A stretch of 64,000 bases of DNA, taken from Valencia hispanica. Lineage: Eukaryota; Chordata; Actinopteri; Cyprinodontiformes; Valenciidae. Every line of letters starts with the position of its first letter. Position 1 is the first letter of the stretch. A program made the translations under genes and the position numbers. Positions 57,835-64,000 of the stretch are shown here, in pieces. The stretch is from assembly GCA_963556495.2 (NCBI GenBank), contig OY747710.1, forward strand, positions 34,331,000 to 34,394,999, given 5' to 3'. Below the pieces are notes generated by a model, which searched no databases, was not told the DNA's origin, and worked only from the letters and a program-made list of their open reading frames with translations.

Positions 57835-58895
57835 ATACCCCTGAAACTTTCTCTAATGTTGTGACATTAAAATAACAAACTTTAATTAGTGGAATTTTGT
57901 CTGAACACAGCAATAAGTGTGACATGAATAGAAATTGTACATGATTTTTGTTTGTTTTTGTTTTTAAAATTAAAAATCTGAAGTGTGGGATGCATTTGTT
58001 TACAGTGCTCCCAAGGTCAATAGTCTGTATACCTATCAAGCCTGTTGAGCTGTGTCTCCACAAGCTTTGAACATCCAGAGAAAATTTAAAGCAGTCTTTG
58101 CATGCTAGTTCAAACTCAACAGTCAACAGCCATTTTTAAGATTTGCTACAGATTCTAAATTTGATTTAGGTCTGGGCATTTACTCGGCCATTCTAAAGCC
58201 TAATTCTGTTCTGGCAGTATATTTGAGTTTGTTTTCCTGCAAGAAGGTGAAAATCCACCCCAGTCTCAATACTTTTTCACCCTGTTTTCATTCAGTATTT
58301 CCCTATATTTAAATACATCCATCTTTCAATGAACTCTGAACAGCCTTAATTTCCGCACAGTAAGATGTTGCTACCACTATATTTTATCTTGGGTATGGTG
58401 TGTTGAGGTTGATGGCCAGTGTTAGTTTTTCCCCAGACTGTGCTTTAGTCTCATGTGACCAGAGCACCTTCTACCTATGTGCTTTGTGCTTTACCTATAT
58501 TACTTGTTCCAAATGCTTTCAGTTTCATATGGCCTTCTTTAAGCAAATATCTTCTTTGTGTAATTCACAACTAACATTTTTCCTGTTTCCTAATTTGACC
58601 ACCTGAGCTGTGGATCACTCTACCTCCTCCAAAGTTACCAGGTGCTTCTTGGTTGCTCTCTGAAAAATGCTCTCCTTGTTAGTCAGGTTTGGATCAGATT
58701 AAATGGGGCTGAATACAAATGCATGCTACACGTTTAAAGTTTTTGTTTATAAAACAAAATTTGAATATGTATCATTTTTATTCCACTTCTTATTAGGCAC
58801 TAATTTGTGTTGATCACAAATTGTATTGCTTTGATGGTAACTTTGCAGTATAAGAAAAAGTTGAATGGCTATAAATACATCTGCAAGGCACTGTA
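57835..58895 (-). mobile_element. Tc1-type transposon, internally deleted
   Basis: The right end is CTGCAAGGCACTGTA (58881-58895). The inverted terminal regions include AAATCTGAAGTGTGGGATGC at the left and GAATACAAATGCATGCTACA at the right. Transposase relics on the minus strand include GATTTAGGTCTGGGCATTTA (58165), GGTGAAAATCCACCCCAGTC (58246) and CTCATGTGACCAGAGCACC (58450). Part of the 5' coding half is deleted, and stops are frequent. Same family as 29367, 45645 and 55612. Confidence 0.83.
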
Positions 58896-59039
58896 TAAGG
58901 TTAGCCATAATCCTATCTTGCACTGTCTGTAAAATGGTAAATAGCCAGTTTCTCCCTTGAGGATCAGTATCCAGACTTTGTCCAGGGGACCACAGTTTCT
59001 TCTGCAACTGCTTATTTTGGATGTGAGCCAAAGAGCAAG
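58896..59039. other. Spacer
   Basis: No feature. Confidence 0.4.
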
Positions 59040-59205
59040 TTCATCAAACAGTGGCGGAAATTGCTCTCCACAATTCTGCCTAATTGTGGAATAAATTCAC
59101 AATCGTTTCATTAGAGGCTTCACAGCTTGAGGTTTATTATGTGCCATTGCTGCCTTGTTTCTATTTTCACCTGCCATTGCTCTCAATCAAACAAAGAGGC
59201 AGGTA
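59040..59205. promoter_or_regulatory. Possible conserved non-coding element
   Basis: TCTGCCTAATTGTGGAATAA, CACAATCGTTTCATTAGAGG, TTGCCTTGTTT-like and CTCTCAATCAAACAAAGAGG form unique balanced sequence with several short AT-core sites and an SOX/TCF-like CAAAG. Inference only. Confidence 0.22.
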
Positions 59206-60269
59206 GGAAGTTCCTTTTCATGTGTTCAAAGGTGACCGGTTGCAGAGAAATTCTCTTTCTTTTTCTTTCCTCTCTCACAGAAACAATAACTCTTTTTTAT
59301 TGAGAACAAATGTTGACATTTGACGGGAGCAGCAGCAGGTGAGGGGGGCAGAGACTGCCTCTGGTGCTATTTGACAACCCTGTCCAGACCCTGTGGGAGC
59401 CCACCTGAGAATAAAACATGCATTTCAATAAACCAACTCCTAATGAAAGCATTTTGGACTGAGGAATGAGAAGCTGGCCAGAGGCTATAACATCCATGAC
59501 TCCCATATACAGTAGGTACCTTCCTGAGTGCTAAATGATAATAAGGTAGGGGAAACACATAAAATCAAGTCAATGAGGATCTAAAGGATGAATGACAATG
59601 AATTTAAGCAAGAGTCATACATGGTTGTTAGTTGGTTTGTTTTAACTTGGGAATACCTTTTTAAGATAGGACATCTGACCATGTCACACAGTTTAAAACA
59701 GTATACAGTGAGTTTATGTTAAGAACTGGATCAGTGTTAGAGTTTTTACCATTCTCCAGGTGGAGTATTAAGATTATGTCCTTTAGGGTGGCAACATCAA
59801 GAGGAGTGGCAGGGATGGAAACAGTCACTCCTATAAATTTGCTACAATGTCAGGTCTTTGCATTTGCCCAATACAAAAGCTTGTTGATACAGAGTGTCCT
59901 TCAGCTCAGCTGCATTGTTGTCTATTGTAGATGTACTTTTGGCAGTACAGGCAGGTCTTGTTAAAAATGAAATCTGTCTCTCAATAAAGCTTGTAAGCAG
60001 AGAAAAACACAAAGTGCTTCGGAAGTTCCTGGTGCACTAACTTGAACTTGACTGTGGAACAACATCAGCAGATAACACAAATTGTCAAGTGCTGATGGAG
60101 CATGGGATGTGTGCTTTTCCTCACTCATGATGGAAAATTCGCTTTCTTCTGAAAAGATTAACTGTGAAGAAACCGTTCTTTTTTGCCGTAGCCTATGCCC
60201 AATGCTCATGACATCTCTGGTTTAGGAGTGGACACTCATCTTTCTGTTCATAAGCTCAGATACAGTTCT
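59206..60269. other. Non-coding sequence
   Basis: No gene recognised. Confidence 0.4.
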
Positions 60270-60612
60270 CTATGAACAGTCACCTTCTTTATCGATAACC
60301 TTTTGTAGCTTACTTGTAGTGACTGTCTCCTAGACAACTGTCAACTCAGCAGTCTTCCCCATAGCAGTCAAGGATATTAAATTTATTCATGTTAAAAATG
60401 TTTGTATTGAAACCTCTTTTCTATTGGTCCTTCATATTGCTCTAATTTTCCAAGACAGAATTTTGGTTTTTATTACCATGATCGACAAAAACATAAAATA
60501 AACTTAAAGAAACACTTGCAATTATTGAATCTGTGTGTAACAAACCCATATAAAAGGAGTTTCACATTTTGAATTGGAAATCTATCAATGATATTCTAAT
60601 TTATTAACATAG
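60270..60612 (-). mobile_element. Second Tc1/mariner family, 3'-side fragment
   Basis: GAACAGTCACCTTCTTTATC, CTAGACAACTGTCAACTCAG and CAGTCTTCCCCATAG are followed by a terminal region with GAATCTGTGTGTAACAAACC, GAGTTTCACATTTTGAATTG and TGATATTCTAATTTATTAAC. This terminal region is the reverse of the one at 31050. No intact coding sequence. Confidence 0.6.
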
Positions 60613-60799
60613 ACCTCTGTCATCCATATTGCCACTTTTTGAACATCTGTTTCACTAGTGGCATTGCCTTCAAATCAGTCTAGGACCACATATTATGGTC
60701 AAGAATTAGGAGAGTTAAAAGTACGTATTGTTGAAATATTCTGCAGTGGGTAAAAAAATGTGTGTTCCAACATCCAACTAGAAAAGCACTCGGACAGTG

Positions 60800-60959
60800 T
60801 AGACCTCCGCCAAGGCAGCCTCAAGATCTAATCAGTTGTTCTTGATCTGATAATGATAATCTGTCAGTAATTTTTTGAGTTATGTTGTTAACTAACGGAC
60901 AGACAGACAAGTGGCAGACAAACCCTGGCGAAAACACAACTTCCTTGGCAGAGGTAATA
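60800..60959 (-). repeat. MITE-like repeat, copy 2, with inverted ends
   Basis: TAGACCTCCGCCAAGG at 60800 and, reversed, TATTACCTCTGCCAAGG ending 60959 form inverted ends around a 160-bp unit. The unit contains AACTCAAAAAATTACTGACA-type and GTCTGTCTGTCC sequence (minus strand). It matches 108-300. Non-coding. Confidence 0.68.
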
Positions 60960-61409
60960 AGCTGAGTTTTCGGTATGTGTGCAGTTAAAAACATAAACAT
61001 AAATCAAGACTCTTTTTTTTCTTTTCTTAAGCAAAACCAACTTTTGACAACACAATAGCAGCACACCTAAATGAAACTCCTGAAATTCTGCACCCTCTCC
61101 CTTCCCTTTTATGAGGGCACCCCTGGCTCAGTGGGTGGGTCCTGACTGAGTAGGAGGGTCTTTTAACAGTTGAACAACACTTGAGCTCAGATTCAACTGG
61201 AAAATAAAGGAATAGTTTTGAGTTTAGCCAGGAGAAAAGATGGGAGTGGGGAGGGAATATTATATGCTCGATAAAAACACAAAAACCGATAAAATATCCA
61301 AATTTATATTTCAACATTACTGTAGAAATAATTTGGTGTAAAAAGGGGGATAGCATTCATAATATCCTCAAAATGTGCCTTTGAGTTATAATTGTTCAAT
61401 TAGCTGTAT
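60960..61409. other. Non-coding sequence
   Basis: No gene; the frame at 61027-61356 has no motifs. Confidence 0.4.
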
Positions 61410-61693
61410 TCTATAATAGCAAAGCCATGATGAAAAGCAGGGGGAAGTCTCTCCGATTAGGTCCCATCACACAGCCCATTGAAGCTGGCAGATGCTTAGA
61501 TAGACTTTTATGGATCGCTCGATGCTGGCGCTGTAATGAAGCAGGCAGGGCTGACCTGTCCTGAACCAGGCTGAAAAAGCTCCAGGGACGGCCCCGCTGG
61601 GAGCCCATAATGCTCCCGATGTGTCCCCTCGGCTGTATTAATCACACTGAAAAAATAAATGTGCGGCAGGACAAGAGTAGGGAGAGGAAAAGC

Positions 61694-61730
<37 letters not shown>

Positions 61731-61885
61731 AGTGTAATAAGTACGTCGTTTATCCCCATCAAGGTCATGAATATTAGACCGAGGGAGCAGAATGAGGCCC
61801 TAAAATAAAATGATTGACCATTTAGAAAGAATGGATTGTGCAATCTGTGAAAAATCATAATAGTTATGAATGGCAAGGGTCATCA
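61410..61885. promoter_or_regulatory. Probable conserved non-coding element
   Basis: A long balanced stretch contains TCTCCGATTAGGTCCCATCA, GCAGATGCTTAGATAGAC, TTTTATGGATCGCTCGATGC, GCTGTATTAATCACACTG and CAAGGTCATGAATATTAGACC. It is split by a (GA)n run at 61694-61731. No credible coding frame. Density of short TAAT/GATTA-type sites suggests an enhancer. Confidence 0.33.
61694..61731. repeat. (GA)n microsatellite
   Basis: GA units with one AA interruption. Confidence 0.9.
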
Positions 61886-64000
61886 AGCATTTCCCATCTG
61901 TGCTGGACTGAAGAAATAAAATAAAAATGAATGAGGAGAATTTTAAAAGAAAAGAAATGTGGATTGCATACAAGTTCTATGAATAAAATAAAGAAGCTCA
62001 AAAATGTACATTATAGTTGGGAAAGAGTTTAATATTTTCTTATTCTGAATAATGGATATAACACCCCACCTTTTTATTATATGTACAGTCATATAAATTA
62101 GTAAAAGTACTCCTCATAACAAGATTGTGTTCTTTGCCCCAAAGAAAACTGTCCATAATATATATGTTCATATTTATATTTACAAAACAAACAGAAGATG
62201 TCAGTTTTCCACTTTTGCAATACAACTTGCATAAATTATAGGCATCGTTCCGCTGTCAGTTTAAAAAAATAAATATCAAATGTAGGCTAATCGGCTCTGA
62301 AGTCCTCAAAGTTCACTTCAGATCAGCTCAGCATCCTAAAAAGCCTCCCCCCCCCCCCCCACCCAATACATTTCCTAGGCCATATGTTGTTGTTTTTTTC
62401 ACACAGATATATAACAAAAAATAATATACCGTGGCAAATAAGCAAACAAGAGGAACCTGAGAATAACATTTAACTCACATATAATGGGAGATGATGAGTG
62501 ATGATAAGGAAATCATAAAATGCAATGTGATGTGCCAAACTGAAGATCTAAGTCTTTGTGGGGCTTAGCAGCAGCAGCTTTCATTTCCCCCCAAAAAAAA
62601 AAATAATAATAATATGGTGGCACTAGATCCGGTTTGGAGTAACAGGTTATGAGGGTTAAAGCGTGGGACTAAAAAGGTTGAAGCCTTTTTTTTTTCATTT
62701 TTTATACTCTGAACAATTGTGACACCTACCTGCAGAGCATGGAAATATATATAAAAAAAACAGAATCCCACAATTTGTCCTTGAAAAAATACGTTAGACT
62801 GTTTCAGAAACAAAAATCAAACAAAAATCAAAGTCTAATTAAATGTGCTACCCTAATCCTGTTTAAGAAACAACTGCAGCAGCACATATGACAGGTAAGC
62901 AACCACCACAACTACCAACACTGTAAAAATAATTTTTAAGCCAATTAAATATTATCCGTTAAAATTGTTTCAGTTTTAATCAAACATATTAATGTGTAAA
63001 TGAAATGTTTATCTGGGTAACAAATCCTACCTACACATTTAATTAGACTTTAACAGTAGATGTTGGTTCAGATAATTAGTTATTCTCATTTGTCATGTTG
63101 CATCTGGCAGACAACGATTTGCATGGGACTGATTATAAATCAGTACGTTTTTGTATTCTGAGAACTGTCACAAGGCTTGTGGATTAGAAAGTATAAGCAG
63201 TTTAATTTTGCATCCAGCTTTAACTAGCTTAACAACATCACTAATGCTAAAGTTAAACTTACTGGCAAGCTGAGCTTCCTAACCCTGAGGTAGTTGTTGC
63301 CAGTGAACAACACATCTCAGCTGTGGTTGTCAAGGACAATGTTTACATGCCATCATGTTAGAATAGATTTTAAAAGTGTTTATATTGTATATCTTGTTCA
63401 ATTAACAAGACACACCAGATGAACAAATGCTGTAATACCTAGTTATAATTTTCAGTATATTTTATTGTTGGACGTTTCTCTTTTTGGTGATCTTTTAGCT
63501 ATTGTACTTACGTAATTACTACATAAAATAAAGTCTACGCAAATAAACTGCATCATGTTATACCAATTTTACTGGGAAGACTCTAACAGTTGGTTTTATC
63601 AGTGTAAGTGACATTTGAAGACTTGAAGTTACACTTAGACTGTACAGAGGGAGCTAATTTGTTTGCATTTGGCTGACCCTGTGTAATTATAATTATCCTA
63701 AGCTGAAAGATAAGGTTTGGAGCCCACTGTGCACATGCACATTCACTCTCAGTCTCCCTCTCACACACTCACACGCACGCACACACACACAAACACAAAG
63801 GAAACAATCAAAAATAGAATTCCTCTTAAAAGCTATGGCAACAATTCTCTGCTTGCTGGATTCAAAAACGGTTGAGTCTGTGTGTGTGGTTGGACTTTTT
63901 TGAGGCCTGTCCTTCACTATTGTACAGTGGTTGATTTTTGCACGTTAATTTGCAGCTAAATTATCCTGTTTCTGCTGAAGTCGAAGGCAAGCTTGTTGTA
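61886..64000. other. AT-rich non-coding sequence
   Basis: No gene recognised to the window end. It contains a C14 run (62347-62360), A-rich tracts near 62590 and 62750, and the (CA)n listed next. Confidence 0.45.
63761..63798. repeat. (CA)n microsatellite
   Basis: CACACACTCACACGCACGCA passes into ACACACACAC. Confidence 0.88.

Noticed and set aside
61508..61876. 122-residue minus-strand frame
   Set aside because: Its middle is the (GA)n repeat read as Leu-Ser; the rest lies in a probable non-coding conserved segment.

Overview
The window looks like nuclear DNA from a ray-finned (teleost) fish, and almost all of it is non-coding. The evidence is the repeat content: several families of Tc1/mariner elements, L2-type LINE fragments with a GGCAAGGCAAG-type tail, Rex3/RTE-type tails ending in (ATGG)n, hAT elements with 8-bp target duplications, and long (GATA)n, (CATC)n, (TA)n and (TG)n microsatellites in an AT-rich background. 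No complete host gene, tRNA or rRNA was recognised. The only host-like coding signals are weak exon candidates at 5102-5143 and 5223-5276 and a possible signal-peptide exon at 52121-52207. This fits a gene desert or a very large intron.

Layout. 1-5 kb: a MITE-like repeat, a deletion derivative of a pogo-type transposon, and a possible LINE ORF1 piece. 5.1-5.3 kb: a GC-richer island with two exon-like segments. 8.0-15.3 kb: a nested stack. An L2-type LINE (minus strand) is split by a hAT-like element (9119-14163, perfect 8-bp duplication CATATGAC). That element is split by a pogo-type transposon (9333-12825, TA target) with a recognisable but broken three-exon DDD transposase, and a 226-bp hAT MITE (10596-10821) sits in the second intron of the transposase. 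15-29 kb: mostly AT-rich unique sequence, microsatellites, a Tc1 fragment, two CpG-richer unidentified islands, and segments that look like conserved non-coding elements. 29-31 kb: decayed Tc1/mariner copies. 34-37 kb: a LINE reverse transcriptase relic, a ~310-bp GC-rich foldback, and a second nest (hAT > LINE C-terminus > RTE-type tail with an 11-bp duplication). 40-48 kb: a MITE, two further Tc1-type copies, long tetranucleotide repeats and another RTE-type tail with an 11-bp duplication. 48-64 kb: AT-rich sequence with three or four Tc1/mariner relics and several regulatory-looking segments.

How it works together: nothing forms a pathway. The transposable elements give a relative insertion history. 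The remaining unique sequence contains segments with homeodomain/POU-like motifs (TAATTA, ATGCAAAT) that may be enhancers of a distant developmental gene, but this is inference and needs cross-species alignment.
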